Assembly: GCF_900110655.1 (NCBI RefSeq)
Contig: NZ_FOEQ01000009.1
Span: 124,001 to 188,000 of the forward strand
Length of the DNA stretch: 64,000 nt
Reading direction: 5' to 3'
Source of the DNA: Pseudomonas soli
GTDB taxonomy: Bacteria > Pseudomonadota > Gammaproteobacteria > Pseudomonadales > Pseudomonadaceae
Every line of letters begins with the position of its first letter. The first letter of the stretch is position 1. A program made the translations under genes and the position numbers. The notes below the pieces were generated by a model. The model saw nothing but the letters and a program-made list of their open reading frames with translations, ran no database searches and had not been told where the DNA came from. Of the stretch, positions 8,592 through 17,088 are shown one piece after another.

Positions 8592-10988
8592 TCAGAAGTT
8601 GTATTTGATACCCGTCATGATGTTTCTTGGCGCACCGTACATACCGTGGTCGCCGGCATAGCTGAGGTATTCGCGGTCGAACACGTTGTTCAGATTGACT
8701 GACGCACTCAGGTGTTGGTTGAAGTCGTAGCGAGCCATGAGGTTGGTGACGGCGTAGCTGCCCTGGGTGAAGGTGTGCAGGTCGGCACCGGTCTTGCTCT
8801 GCCAGTTCACACCGCCGCCGAGGGTGACCTTGTCCAGAATGCCCGGCAGGCGATAGCTGGTGAAGGTCTTCAGACTGTGGCGGGGCAGGGTGGTAACGAT
8901 ACGCTGGTCGTCAGCGTCGGTGCTCACCGCATAGGCATAACCGGCGGAGGCCTGCCAGCCTTCGGCCAGTTCTCCGTCCAAGGTGAACTCAGCGCCCTTG
9001 GTAGTAGTGCCCTGTTCCGACTTGTAAGTGTTGCCGCCTGGAGTGTCGATCCAGATCGCCAGGTTGTCCTGCTCGATCTTGAACAGCGCGATGCTGGAGT
9101 TCAGCTTGCCGTCGAAGTGGCTGCCCTTGACACCGACTTCATAGCCGGTGCCTTCCATCGGGTCCAGTGGCTTGTTGTTGATGTCGCGAACCCAGGACGA
9201 CTGAGGGTTGAAGATTTTCGTATAGCTGGCATACAGCGACCACGTATCGTTGACGTCATACACCACGCCGGCATACGGAATGTAGACGCCGGTTTCCGAT
9301 TCCTTGGTCTTGGTGTGTTCTGCGTTGTAGGGCTTGTCCTCGATGTCACGATGCCAGTCGATCACGCGGCTACCCAGCAAGATGCTCAGATCGTCGGTGG
9401 CATGCAGGCGCGTGGCGAGGTAGGCGGCGTATTGGGTCTCGTCGACAGTGGATTTGCCCGTGACGTCGAATTCCGGTTTCAGCGAGGCGCCGTTCCAGTT
9501 CAGCAGGTTGTCGATCGCGCCGGCGGGAGAGCCCGAGTAATCGTATTTCCAGCCGCCGTAGCTTGGCACGCTCTCGTAGTAGTTGGACAAGGTCACACCG
9601 GCGATCAACTCGTGCTCGCGGCCCAACAGGCCGAACGGGCCGGTCAGGTAGGCATCGATGTTGTTCTGGCGTGGGATACCGGAGAAGCGCACTGGCAACT
9701 GAGTGGTGCCACTTCCATCCGGGTTGAGGCTACCGTTGACGTAGTTGAAGACTTCGTCAAACTTGTTTTCGGAGTGGGTCAGTTCGATCTTTCCGCTCCA
9801 GCCATTGGCAAACTGCTGCTCGATCGAGGTGAAAAAGCTGGTTTGTTCATGGTCGTTGTAAGACCAGGTCTGAGCCGAATTGAGCGAGCGTTTGAGGTTT
9901 GTACGAGAGCCGTCAGTGAAGCGGGTCGGCAGGCCGGAGCGCATGGGGGAGTCAACGTCTGTGCGTTGATAACTGAAGCCCATCGTCAGCAGGGTGTCCT
10001 CGGTCAGGTCGAACTCGGTAATGCCGTAGATCAGTTGCGAGTCCTGTTTGTAGCGGTCGATCCAGGACTGCTCGGTCTTGTAGTCGGCGACCAGGCGACC
10101 GCGTACGTTGCCGGTTTCGGTCAGCGGGCCGGATACATCAAAGCCGGTACCGTAGCGGTCCCAGTTGCCGGCTTCAGCGGTGACGCTGGCCTGAGCCTCG
10201 GCGGTCGGACGCTTGCGGATCAGGTTGATCGTCGCTGAAGGGCTGCCCAGCCCGCTGATCAGGCCGGTAGCACCGCGCACTACCTCCACACGGTCATACA
10301 TGGCCATGCTCTGGGTGTAATTGTCCATGCGCTTGACGGTGGGCACACCATCGATTTCAAAGTTCTGGATCTCGAAGCCGCGAGAGAAGTAACCGTCGGA
10401 TTCGGCACCTTGCCCGTCGCGCAACACGATGATGCCCGGTGTGGCATCGAGGGTATCGCTGAGATTGGTCAGGCGCTGGTCATCCAGGCGCTGGCGGGTA
10501 ATGACGGTCAGCGACTGCGGGGTTTCCTTGGGGGTCAGGTTCAGACGGGTCGAACTGCTGGATGAGTAGGTGGTGTAGAGCCCGGTGCCCTCTGTAGTCG
10601 ACCCGGGAGCCTTGCCCGAAATGGAAATGCTCTGAAGCTCCAGGGCGGCAGAGGCCGGTGCGCGCTGGAGGGTGTATCGCCCATCCGGCTGGCGAACCGC
10701 ATTGAGTTGGCTGCCCTCGAGTAGCGCCTGTAAAGCGCCGTCGACCGTGTAATCACCATTCAAGCCCTGGCTGTTTTGCCCGGCAATCAACTCATTGGGA
10801 AACGACAACAACAAGTGGGCTTGCTGGCCCAGTTGATTGAGCGCAGCGCCCAGTGGCGCCGGGGCAATTTCGTAGTGCTGCACGTGGCTATCGGCGGCTG
10901 CCCAGGCTGGCGCTGAAGTGGCGAGCAGAACCGCTGCGGTAGTGGCGAGCGAGGTTACGTAGCAGGAGGAAATACTGCGGCGATGCAT
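8592..10988 (-). CDS. TonB-dependent siderophore receptor with N-terminal signalling domain
   Basis: 798 residues: signal peptide (about 1-30, ending AWAAA), STN signalling domain (about 38-110, with YEIAPAPLGAALNQLGQQA), a TonB-box region, plug domain (about 145-260, with TPQSLTVITRQRL and VEVVRGATGLISG) and a C-terminal beta-barrel ending in the aromatic F. The STN domain marks it as a transducer-type receptor that, when loaded with ferric siderophore, signals through FecR to the ECF sigma factor. The gene lies behind that sigma/FecR pair, 81 bases from fecR. The general fold resembles FpvA/FoxA-like receptors; the ligand cannot be read from sequence but is probably a xenosiderophore. Confidence 0.93.
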   Translation of the reverse strand: MHRRSISSCYVTSLATTAAVLLATSAPAWAAADSHVQHYEIAPAPLGAALNQLGQQAHLLLSFPNELIAGQNSQGLNGDYTVDGALQALLEGSQLNAVRQPDGRYTLQRAPASAALELQSISISGKAPGSTTEGTGLYTTYSSSSSTRLNLTPKETPQSLTVITRQRLDDQRLTNLSDTLDATPGIIVLRDGQGAESDGYFSRGFEIQNFEIDGVPTVKRMDNYTQSMAMYDRVEVVRGATGLISGLGSPSATINLIRKRPTAEAQASVTAEAGNWDRYGTGFDVSGPLTETGNVRGRLVADYKTEQSWIDRYKQDSQLIYGITEFDLTEDTLLTMGFSYQRTDVDSPMRSGLPTRFTDGSRTNLKRSLNSAQTWSYNDHEQTSFFTSIEQQFANGWSGKIELTHSENKFDEVFNYVNGSLNPDGSGTTQLPVRFSGIPRQNNIDAYLTGPFGLLGREHELIAGVTLSNYYESVPSYGGWKYDYSGSPAGAIDNLLNWNGASLKPEFDVTGKSTVDETQYAAYLATRLHATDDLSILLGSRVIDWHRDIEDKPYNAEHTKTKESETGVYIPYAGVVYDVNDTWSLYASYTKIFNPQSSWVRDINNKPLDPMEGTGYEVGVKGSHFDGKLNSSIALFKIEQDNLAIWIDTPGGNTYKSEQGTTTKGAEFTLDGELAEGWQASAGYAYAVSTDADDQRIVTTLPRHSLKTFTSYRLPGILDKVTLGGGVNWQSKTGADLHTFTQGSYAVTNLMARYDFNQHLSASVNLNNVFDREYLSYAGDHGMYGAPRNIMTGIKYNF

Positions 10989-11069
10989 GTGAAGTTTCCC
11001 GATGATTTTTGATGTATGGCCTATGAGTCTCGCCAGAAATCAAAACGGCTCATCGAGGACGAAAAAACT

Positions 11070-12068
11070 TCAAACGTTAGCGGGCAGGGGTCGCAAGTTG
11101 ATCCACAGGCGAGTGAAACGCTGTACATCCAGTTTCAGTGTCTGGGCGACGGCATCGATGATTCGATCACTGTCTGCCAGCGGGTAGGTGCCCCATACAC
11201 GCAGATTGGCCAAGGCGGCGTCGCACCCCAGATGCCCATGACGATACCGGCCAAGCTCATCGAGGAACGCCTGAAGCGGTTGGCCGTTGGCGACGATCAT
11301 GCCTTCGGCCCAAGCGGGAGTGGATGCTTGCAATGCCCCCTGATCGAGCACCCCGAGCGGCCCGAAACGCGCCAGCTGCCCGGCTTGCAGGGTGGTCCAG
11401 GTGCTGGCTTGAGTCGGCAGGACGTCAAGCGAGCCACGATAGACCGCCAACTGGGTCGAGCCATTGTCAAACTGCCGCATCGTGAAACGCGCCGAGGACG
11501 TCTGCGCCCGAACCTGAGCGGTTTCGATAAACAGCGCCGGGTTCAAGGCAGTGTTGATCAGGACCTCGCCGCTGAGCAATCTCAGGTGCCAGCGATGGTC
11601 AGTCGCGCGAGCATTTATCGCGCTACGGGTATTGAGTTCAAGCGACAGATCCGAGGCCAGCGCAACACGTCGCTGCTCACCGACACCCGTGGTGTAGTCG
11701 GCACTCATGCGCGACACCAACTCGCTGTCGCGACTCAACCAGGCGCCGGTACCTGCAGCCAGAAGCAAGGCCAGGCCCTTTATTGCCCGACGCCTGCTTA
11801 GCCCTTCCTGGGAGGGGAGCAACAGCGCCTGTCGGGCGAGGCCTGGATCGCCTTGGGTGCGCAATGAGTCGAGCTGCGCCCCCAGCGTCAAGGCTTTTTC
11901 CCAGGCCAGCTCATGCAAGGGGTGTTCACCACGCCATGCCATGAAAGCGGCCTGTGCGGGTGAATCGAAATGGGCCTCCTGCATATCGAGCCACCATTCC
12001 ATGGCCTCCTCGCACATTTTTGGCGATAGCGAGGGTTCTTGGCCAAAGGCGTTTGCGGTGATAGTCAT
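11070..12068 (-). CDS. FecR-family anti-sigma factor / signal transducer
   Basis: 332 residues. The cytoplasmic N-terminal anti-sigma domain (about 1-90, with EAMEWWLDMQEAHFDSPAQAAFMAW) is followed by a single membrane segment near 100-112 (LALLLAAGTGAWL) and a periplasmic FecR domain (about 120-220, with TGVGEQRRVALASDLSLELN) and STN-binding C-terminus. It relays receptor occupancy to the sigma factor. Its ATG overlaps the stop codon of the sigma gene (ATGA at 12065-12068), so the two are translationally coupled. The ATG at 12068 was chosen over in-frame upstream starts that lie inside the sigma gene. Confidence 0.93.
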   Translation of the reverse strand: MTITANAFGQEPSLSPKMCEEAMEWWLDMQEAHFDSPAQAAFMAWRGEHPLHELAWEKALTLGAQLDSLRTQGDPGLARQALLLPSQEGLSRRRAIKGLALLLAAGTGAWLSRDSELVSRMSADYTTGVGEQRRVALASDLSLELNTRSAINARATDHRWHLRLLSGEVLINTALNPALFIETAQVRAQTSSARFTMRQFDNGSTQLAVYRGSLDVLPTQASTWTTLQAGQLARFGPLGVLDQGALQASTPAWAEGMIVANGQPLQAFLDELGRYRHGHLGCDAALANLRVWGTYPLADSDRIIDAVAQTLKLDVQRFTRLWINLRPLPANV

Positions 12069-12571
12069 TGCAGCGATTCCGTCACCAGCATGCATCGCGC
12101 CCCCGCCTTGATGATATGGCGCTTGACGGTAGCGATTGAAATACCCAGCCGCTCGGCAATTTCTGCGTGGCTGAGCCCATCGAGTTGCGACCAGAGAAAA
12201 GCCTTCTTGACGGCGATATCCAGTTCGCACAGCGCTTCGTCGAGTCGTACCAGCGTCTCGAAAAGAATCAATTGGGTCGCCAGATCCGGCAGTTCGCTTT
12301 GGTCCTCGGTCTGCAGCGCCTCCAGATAGGCTTTTTCCAGGCGTGCGCGGCGGTAGTGGTTGGACAGGACACTGCGTGCCACCTTGGCCAGAAAAGGCCG
12401 GGGCTGGCGGATTTCAAGCGCCTCGTTGCTGGCCAGCAGACGCATGAAGGTGTCCTGCATCAAGTCAGCAGCACGGTGTGAGCAGCTCAATTGCCGATAC
12501 AGCCAGCTACGCAACCAGCGGTGTTGCTGTTCGTAGAGAGCAGTGAGCTGAGCGGTATCGATGGATGCCAT
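12065..12571 (-). CDS. ECF sigma factor, FecI/iron-starvation type
   Basis: 168 residues with sigma-2 (about 10-75, AADLMQDTFMRLL and RPFLAKVARSVLSNHYRR) and sigma-4 (about 110-165, LDGLSHAEIAERLGISIATVKRHI) regions, lacking the sigma-1/3 regions of sigma70. It is expected to direct RNA polymerase to the promoter of the downstream receptor gene. It heads the cluster sigma-fecR-receptor. A Fur-box candidate sits 20 bases upstream of the start codon, consistent with expression only under iron limitation. Confidence 0.93.
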   Translation of the reverse strand: MASIDTAQLTALYEQQHRWLRSWLYRQLSCSHRAADLMQDTFMRLLASNEALEIRQPRPFLAKVARSVLSNHYRRARLEKAYLEALQTEDQSELPDLATQLILFETLVRLDEALCELDIAVKKAFLWSQLDGLSHAEIAERLGISIATVKRHIIKAGARCMLVTESLQ

Positions 12572-12590
12572 GAGCTGCCACAGAACTGGT

Positions 12591-12609
12591 GCAAATGAGA
12601 CTTAGTATC
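12591..12609 (-). promoter_or_regulatory. Candidate Fur box upstream of the FecI-type sigma gene
   Basis: GCAAATGAGACTTAGTATC (written on the plus strand) matches the 19-base Fur consensus GATAATGATAATCATTATC at 13 of 19 positions by my count. It lies 20-38 bases before the sigma start codon, where Fur sites of iron-starvation sigma genes are normally found. Confidence 0.6.
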
Positions 12610-12693
12610 ATATGAGATTAATGGAGTATCGACAAGAATGCACAAGGGCGCAGTGCATGACTGGCCTGATGGATCAGGGGCATTTGCTTGCTT

Positions 12694-13611
12694 TCAGCGC
12701 CGTGCGGAAAGTTGCTGCGGCGCCAGGAATGCGTCGTGGAAGTAATTGTTGAACGCGTGCATCGCCGGGCTGAATTCTCGCTCGCGATGCCAGGCCAGGC
12801 CGACGCTCATGGGGGTGACCTTGTCGGTGATGGTCACGGTTTCGATGCGTTTACCCTCCAGCGACCAGGGGCGGTGTACCAGGTCGGAGAGGATCGCCAC
12901 GCCGCTGCCGTTGGCCACCATGCTGCGCACCGCTTCCACGGAGCTGGTGCGGATTCGCACGTTGGGCTGCTGTCGGGCATGTTCCCAGTAGCGCATGGCG
13001 CTTTGTTCGGCTTCGTCGACGGTAAGCAGGATGAAGGGCTCCTGTGTGACGTCGGCAAGGCTCACGGCCGAGTGTTCGCACAGCGGGTGATGGCTGGGCA
13101 GCCACAGCCGGCGCTCGGAATTGAGCAGGGTTTTCGAGACGATGTCCGGGTGGGTCAGGTTCGAGGTCAGCACCACCGCCATGTCGAATTCGCCTTCCAG
13201 CAGGCCTTGCTCGATGGCCTGGCGCTCCCGTTCGTGCACTTCGATGGCCACGTCCGGGTGCCAGTGTTCCAGGCGTTGCAGATGGTGCGGCAGGAAGTAG
13301 CCGATCACCGTGTAACTGGCCGCTACCCGCAACAGGCCGCTGGCGCGAACGTCCGGCAGTGGGCTGTTAAGGGCGTCGTCGACGCTGCGCAAGATCACGT
13401 AGGCCCGATTGAGAAAGTGCCGTCCGGCATCGGTCAGGCTCATGCCCTGGGCCGAGCGCTGGAACAGTAGCGTGCCGAGCATGCCCTCCAGCTCCTTGAT
13501 CGCTGTGGTCACCGCCGACTGGGAAATATTCAAGTGAATCGCAGCTTGGGAGATTTGCCCGATCTCGGCAGTGGCGACGAAATAGCGAACCTGGCGCAGG
13601 GTCAGTGACAT
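12694..13611 (-). CDS. LysR-family regulator of the pxp operon
   Basis: 305 residues with an N-terminal LysR winged helix (about 1-60, LRQVRYFVATAEIGQISQAAIHLNISQSAVTTAIKELE) and a periplasmic-binding-protein-like effector domain. The ATG at 13611 has a good ribosome site (GCGGAG); the GTG two codons upstream is too close to that site. It is divergent from pxpA, the standard arrangement for a LysR activator of a catabolic operon. The shared 125-base spacer carries a T-N11-A palindrome. The effector is probably a substrate or product of the operon (5-oxoproline or glutamate), an inference from context. Confidence 0.88.
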   Translation of the reverse strand: MSLTLRQVRYFVATAEIGQISQAAIHLNISQSAVTTAIKELEGMLGTLLFQRSAQGMSLTDAGRHFLNRAYVILRSVDDALNSPLPDVRASGLLRVAASYTVIGYFLPHHLQRLEHWHPDVAIEVHERERQAIEQGLLEGEFDMAVVLTSNLTHPDIVSKTLLNSERRLWLPSHHPLCEHSAVSLADVTQEPFILLTVDEAEQSAMRYWEHARQQPNVRIRTSSVEAVRSMVANGSGVAILSDLVHRPWSLEGKRIETVTITDKVTPMSVGLAWHREREFSPAMHAFNNYFHDAFLAPQQLSARR

Positions 13612-13633
13612 GAACACTCCGCTTGATGAGGTA

Positions 13634-13646
13634 TCTGATTTTCAGA
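13634..13646. promoter_or_regulatory. LysR-type operator candidate (T-N11-A palindrome)
   Basis: TCTGATTTTCAGA is a perfect inverted repeat (TCTGA/TCAGA, three-base centre) that fits T-N11-A exactly. It lies between the divergent LysR gene and pxpA. A related half-site sequence, TCTGATAATAGA, follows at about 13657-13668 and may be the activation site. Confidence 0.6.
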
Positions 13647-13736
13647 AGATAACCCCTCTGATAATAGATCTTCCCAAGGGGGCGGCTGGAATTTAACGTG
13701 CTCTGCATGAAGTCACAAGGGTCAGGAGCAAGTGTC

Positions 13737-14495
13737 ATGCAGGCAGTAGATTTCAATTCGGACATGGGCGAAGGCTTCGGTCCGTGGACTATCGGCGACG
13801 GCGTCGACAACGAACTGATGGGCTTCATCAGCTCGGCCAACATCGCCACCGGTTTCCATGCCGGCGACCCCGGCACCATGCGACGCACTGTCGAGCAGGC
13901 CAAGCGCCTGGGCGTGGCCGTTGGTGCCCATCCGGGCTTTCGCGACCTGGTCGGGTTCGGCCGCCGTCACATCAATGCACCGGCCCAGGAGCTGGTGGAC
14001 GACATGCTCTATCAGCTGGGCGCCCTGCGTGAACTCGCCCGGGTTCAAGGCGTGGCCCTGCAACACATCAAACCCCACGGCGCGCTGTACATGCACCTGG
14101 CCCGGGACGAGGAAGCGGCGCGTTTGCTGGTGGAAAACCTGCAGCGCCTGGAGCCCGAGCTGCTGCTGTATTGCATGCCCGACTCGGCGATCTGGCGTAT
14201 CGCCACGGAGCTCGGCCAACCGGTGATCCGCGAGTTCTACGCCGACCGCGAATACGACCTCAGCGGCTCCATCGTCTTCACCCGCAATGTGCGTGCCTAC
14301 GACCCCGCGCAAGTAGCTGCGCGGGTACTGCGTGCCTGTCAGGAAGGCGTGGTGCGCACGGTGGAGGGTGAAGACCTGGCGATCGAATTCGACTCCATTT
14401 GCTTGCACAGCGATACACCCGGTGCCCTGGCACTGGTCGAGGCTACCCGTAATGCGCTCGATGGCGCGGGGATCCAGGTGCGCGCACCGCGATAA
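13737..14495 (+). CDS. pxpA: 5-oxoprolinase subunit A (LamB/YcsF family)
   Basis: 252 residues matching PxpA/YcsF. Conserved blocks are VDFNSDMGEGFGPW, HAGDPGTM, VGAHPGFRDLVGFGRR and IKPHGALYMHLARD. PxpA acts with PxpB and PxpC in ATP-dependent opening of 5-oxoproline (pyroglutamate) to glutamate, a housekeeping repair and catabolic reaction. The start at 13737 has CAGGAG upstream; in-frame ATGs at 13698 and 13707 lack such a site. It is the first gene of a six-gene operon that also contains biotin carrier and biotin carboxylase genes, which the simple E. coli and Bacillus pxp operons lack. Confidence 0.92.
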   Translation: MQAVDFNSDMGEGFGPWTIGDGVDNELMGFISSANIATGFHAGDPGTMRRTVEQAKRLGVAVGAHPGFRDLVGFGRRHINAPAQELVDDMLYQLGALRELARVQGVALQHIKPHGALYMHLARDEEAARLLVENLQRLEPELLLYCMPDSAIWRIATELGQPVIREFYADREYDLSGSIVFTRNVRAYDPAQVAARVLRACQEGVVRTVEGEDLAIEFDSICLHSDTPGALALVEATRNALDGAGIQVRAPR

Positions 14496-14589
14496 CGCAA
14501 CCGAAGACACCTGGCACGCAGACGCCAGGGCTTACTCGACACACAGATTTTTTGCCTGCCTTTCTACAACTATTCCAAGAGGAACAGAC

Positions 14590-14835
14590 ATGGCGCAGCA
14601 CACAGTCATCACCCCGTTGCCGGGGACTTTCTACCGCAAGGCTACCCCGGACTCGCCGAACTACGTCGAGGCGGGTGCCCAGGTCAGCGCCGACACGGTG
14701 ATCGGCCTGATCGAGGTCATGAAGCAGTTTTCCGAACTGACCGCCGGCACGGCAGGGCGTCTGGACGCGTTTCTGGTCGAAGACGGTGATCCGGTGGAGC
14801 CGGGTCAGGTCATCGCCACACTCGAAGACGCGTGA
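14590..14835 (+). CDS. Biotin carboxyl carrier protein of the pxp operon
   Basis: 81 residues, essentially a lone biotinyl domain. It has the biotinylation motif EVMK (Lys45 as acceptor), a variant of the usual AMKM, embedded in VIGLIEVMKQFSEL, and the typical PGTFYRKATPDSPNYVEAG opening. It is shorter than AccB of fatty-acid synthesis (about 150 residues) because it lacks the N-terminal linker region. It precedes a biotin carboxylase by 10 bases, so the pair should form a carboxybiotin-generating unit dedicated to this operon and not to fatty-acid synthesis. Confidence 0.9.
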   Translation: MAQHTVITPLPGTFYRKATPDSPNYVEAGAQVSADTVIGLIEVMKQFSELTAGTAGRLDAFLVEDGDPVEPGQVIATLEDA

Positions 14836-14845
14836 GGGCACGACC

Positions 14846-16219
14846 ATGACCCAAGGCATTGGTAAACTGCTGATCGCCAACCGTGGCGAGATCGCCGTGC
14901 GGATCATCCGTGCCGCGCAAGCGCTGGGGATTCCCACTGTGGCGGCGTGCAGCGAAGCAGACGTCGATTCCCAGGCCGCACGCATGGCCGACGAAGTGCA
15001 CATCCTCGGCCCGGCTCGCGCCGACAAGAGCTACCTCAATGTCGAAGCGCTGCTCGGTGCCCTGAAGGCCACCGGCGCCAACGCGGTGCACCCAGGCTAC
15101 GGCTTTCTCTCGGAGAACGCCGAATTTGCCGAAGCGGTGCAAGCCGCCGGGGCGATTTTCGTAGGCCCAAGCCCCGAGACCATCCGGCGCATGGGCGACA
15201 AGGCCGAAGCTCGGCGCACTGCGCAAGCCGCGGGTGTGCCGGTGGTGCCCGGCTCCCCGGATGAACTGTTCGATGTGGAGTCGGCGCTCAAAGCCGCCGA
15301 ATCCGTCGGTTTCCCGCTGCTGATCAAGGCCTCGGCCGGTGGCGGAGGGCGTGGGATTCGCCTGGCGGAAAACCCGCAGCAACTGAGCGAAGAATTCCCC
15401 CGTTCCCAGCGCGAAGCCCAGGCCGCCTTCGGCAACGGCGCGGTGTATCTGGAGCGCTTCATCGGCAAGGCCCGGCACATCGAAGTGCAGGTGCTGGGCG
15501 ACGGCAAGCATGCGGTGCATCTGTTCGAACGCGAGTGTTCGCTGCAACGCCGCCGGCAGAAGATCTTCGAAGAAGCGCCGTCGCCTGTGCTCAATGCGCA
15601 GCAGCGCGAGACCCTCTGCGCGAGTGCCGTGCGCCTGACCGAGGCCCTGGGCTATCAGGGCGCGGGCACCCTTGAGTATCTGTACGACGACGCCACCGGC
15701 GAGTTTTTCTTCATCGAGATGAACACGCGGATCCAGGTGGAACACCCGGTCAGCGAGCTGATCACCGGCATCGATCTGGTTCAGGCCATGTTGCGCATCG
15801 CCGGCGGCGAACCGCTGGGCCTCAAGCAAAGCGATATCCGGCTCAACGGCGCGGCCCTGCAAATGCGCCTGAACGCCGAAGACCCGGCGCGGGATTTCTT
15901 CCCAAGCCCGGGTCTTGTGCAAGCGCTGAACTGGCCGGAAGGCGAGGGCGTGCGCGTCGACAGCCATCTGTATGAAGGCTACCGGGTACCGCCATACTAT
16001 GACTCGCTGCTGGCCAAGCTGATCGTCCATGGCAGCGATCGCGCCGAGGCCCTGGCCCGCGCGCGACTGGCCGTGGAGCAGACCACGCTCACGGGCATGG
16101 CCAGCACCTTGTCTCTGCACGGCGAGTTGCTGGAGCAACCCTGGCTGCACACCGCCGACTTCCACACCGGCACTTTGGAAACCTGGCTGGCCGAGCGCCG
16201 CAGCGGAGGTGCAGCATGA
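14846..16219 (+). CDS. Biotin carboxylase (AccC-like) of the pxp operon
   Basis: 457 residues, the normal length for a biotin carboxylase. Visible motifs are KLLIANRGEIAVRI at the N-terminus, the ATP-grasp glycine loop KASAGGGGRGIR (about 160-171), HIEVQVLGD, ERECSLQRRRQK and EMNTRIQVEHPVSE with the catalytic Glu/Arg residues. It carboxylates biotin on the preceding carrier protein using ATP and bicarbonate. Its stop overlaps the pxpB start (ATGA at 16216-16219). PxpC belongs to the biotin-dependent carboxyltransferase-like family, so a real carboxylation step is plausible here, but it is not proven by sequence. Confidence 0.92.
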   Translation: MTQGIGKLLIANRGEIAVRIIRAAQALGIPTVAACSEADVDSQAARMADEVHILGPARADKSYLNVEALLGALKATGANAVHPGYGFLSENAEFAEAVQAAGAIFVGPSPETIRRMGDKAEARRTAQAAGVPVVPGSPDELFDVESALKAAESVGFPLLIKASAGGGGRGIRLAENPQQLSEEFPRSQREAQAAFGNGAVYLERFIGKARHIEVQVLGDGKHAVHLFERECSLQRRRQKIFEEAPSPVLNAQQRETLCASAVRLTEALGYQGAGTLEYLYDDATGEFFFIEMNTRIQVEHPVSELITGIDLVQAMLRIAGGEPLGLKQSDIRLNGAALQMRLNAEDPARDFFPSPGLVQALNWPEGEGVRVDSHLYEGYRVPPYYDSLLAKLIVHGSDRAEALARARLAVEQTTLTGMASTLSLHGELLEQPWLHTADFHTGTLETWLAERRSGGAA

Positions 16220-17088
16220 ACAGTCCGATTCGCTACAGCTTTGGCGCCGACGAACACCTGTTTGCCGAAGTCAGCGACAGCATGTCCCTTGAAGCCTTCT
16301 TCAAGGGCATGGCCGTCACCCGTGCGGTGGAGCGCCTGGCCCTCGATGGCGTGCTCGACGTGTGCCTGGCCAACGCTTCGTTCCAGATCCGTTTCGACCC
16401 GGACCGCATCGCCCCGGCCGATCTGCTCGAAGCGGTGAAGGGCGCCGAAGCCGAGGCCGTGGCCGAGCGCACCCTGCACACCCGGATCATCGAAATCCCG
16501 GTGCTCTACAACGATCCGTGGACCCACGAAACCCTGATGCGTTTTCGCGACCGCCACCAGGACCCGAACGCCACGGACCTGGAGTACGCCGCGCGCATCA
16601 ACGGCCTGGCCGACGTCGAGGCGTTCATCGCCGCCCACAGTGGCGCGCCGTGGTTCGTTTCGATGGTGGGCTTCGTCGCGGGCCTGCCGTTCATGTTCCA
16701 GATGGTCGAGCGCGAACGGCAGTTGCAGGTGCCCAAGTACCTGCGACCCCGCACCGACACACCGAAACTGACCCTGGGCCATGGCGGCTGCTTCGGTTGC
16801 ATCTACTCGGTACGTGGCGCTGGTGGCTACCAGATGTTTGGCGTCACTCCGGCACCGATCTACGACCCGCAGCAGAACCTGGGGTACCTCAAGGAACACA
16901 TGGTGTTCTTCCGTCCGGGCGACATCGTGCAGTTCAAGTCGATGGACCGCGATGCTTATGACCACGCCGTGGCCGAGGTCGAAGCCGGGCGCTTCGACCT
17001 GCGCATCCGTCCAGTAGAGTTCTCGCTCGATGCGTTTCTCGCCGACCCGATCGGCTATCCCAAGTCGCTGCAGGAGGTGCTGGCATGA
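16216..17088 (+). CDS. pxpB: 5-oxoprolinase subunit B (KipI family)
   Basis: 290 residues, matching PxpB/KipI (allophanate-hydrolase subunit 1 fold). It starts with RYSFGADEHLFAEVSDSM, and the conserved central part contains GFVAGLPFMFQM, HGGCFGCIYSVRGAGGYQMFG and TPAPIYDP. Start and stop overlap both neighbours by four bases (ATGA at each end), showing strict translational coupling with the biotin carboxylase and pxpC. It forms the PxpBC complex that phosphorylates or opens the lactam. It is somewhat longer than Bacillus KipI (about 240 residues). Confidence 0.9.
   Translation: MNSPIRYSFGADEHLFAEVSDSMSLEAFFKGMAVTRAVERLALDGVLDVCLANASFQIRFDPDRIAPADLLEAVKGAEAEAVAERTLHTRIIEIPVLYNDPWTHETLMRFRDRHQDPNATDLEYAARINGLADVEAFIAAHSGAPWFVSMVGFVAGLPFMFQMVERERQLQVPKYLRPRTDTPKLTLGHGGCFGCIYSVRGAGGYQMFGVTPAPIYDPQQNLGYLKEHMVFFRPGDIVQFKSMDRDAYDHAVAEVEAGRFDLRIRPVEFSLDAFLADPIGYPKSLQEVLA

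Noticed and set aside
8712..10238. 508-codon plus-strand frame opposite the TonB receptor
   Set aside because: Antisense shadow of a receptor with full domain support.
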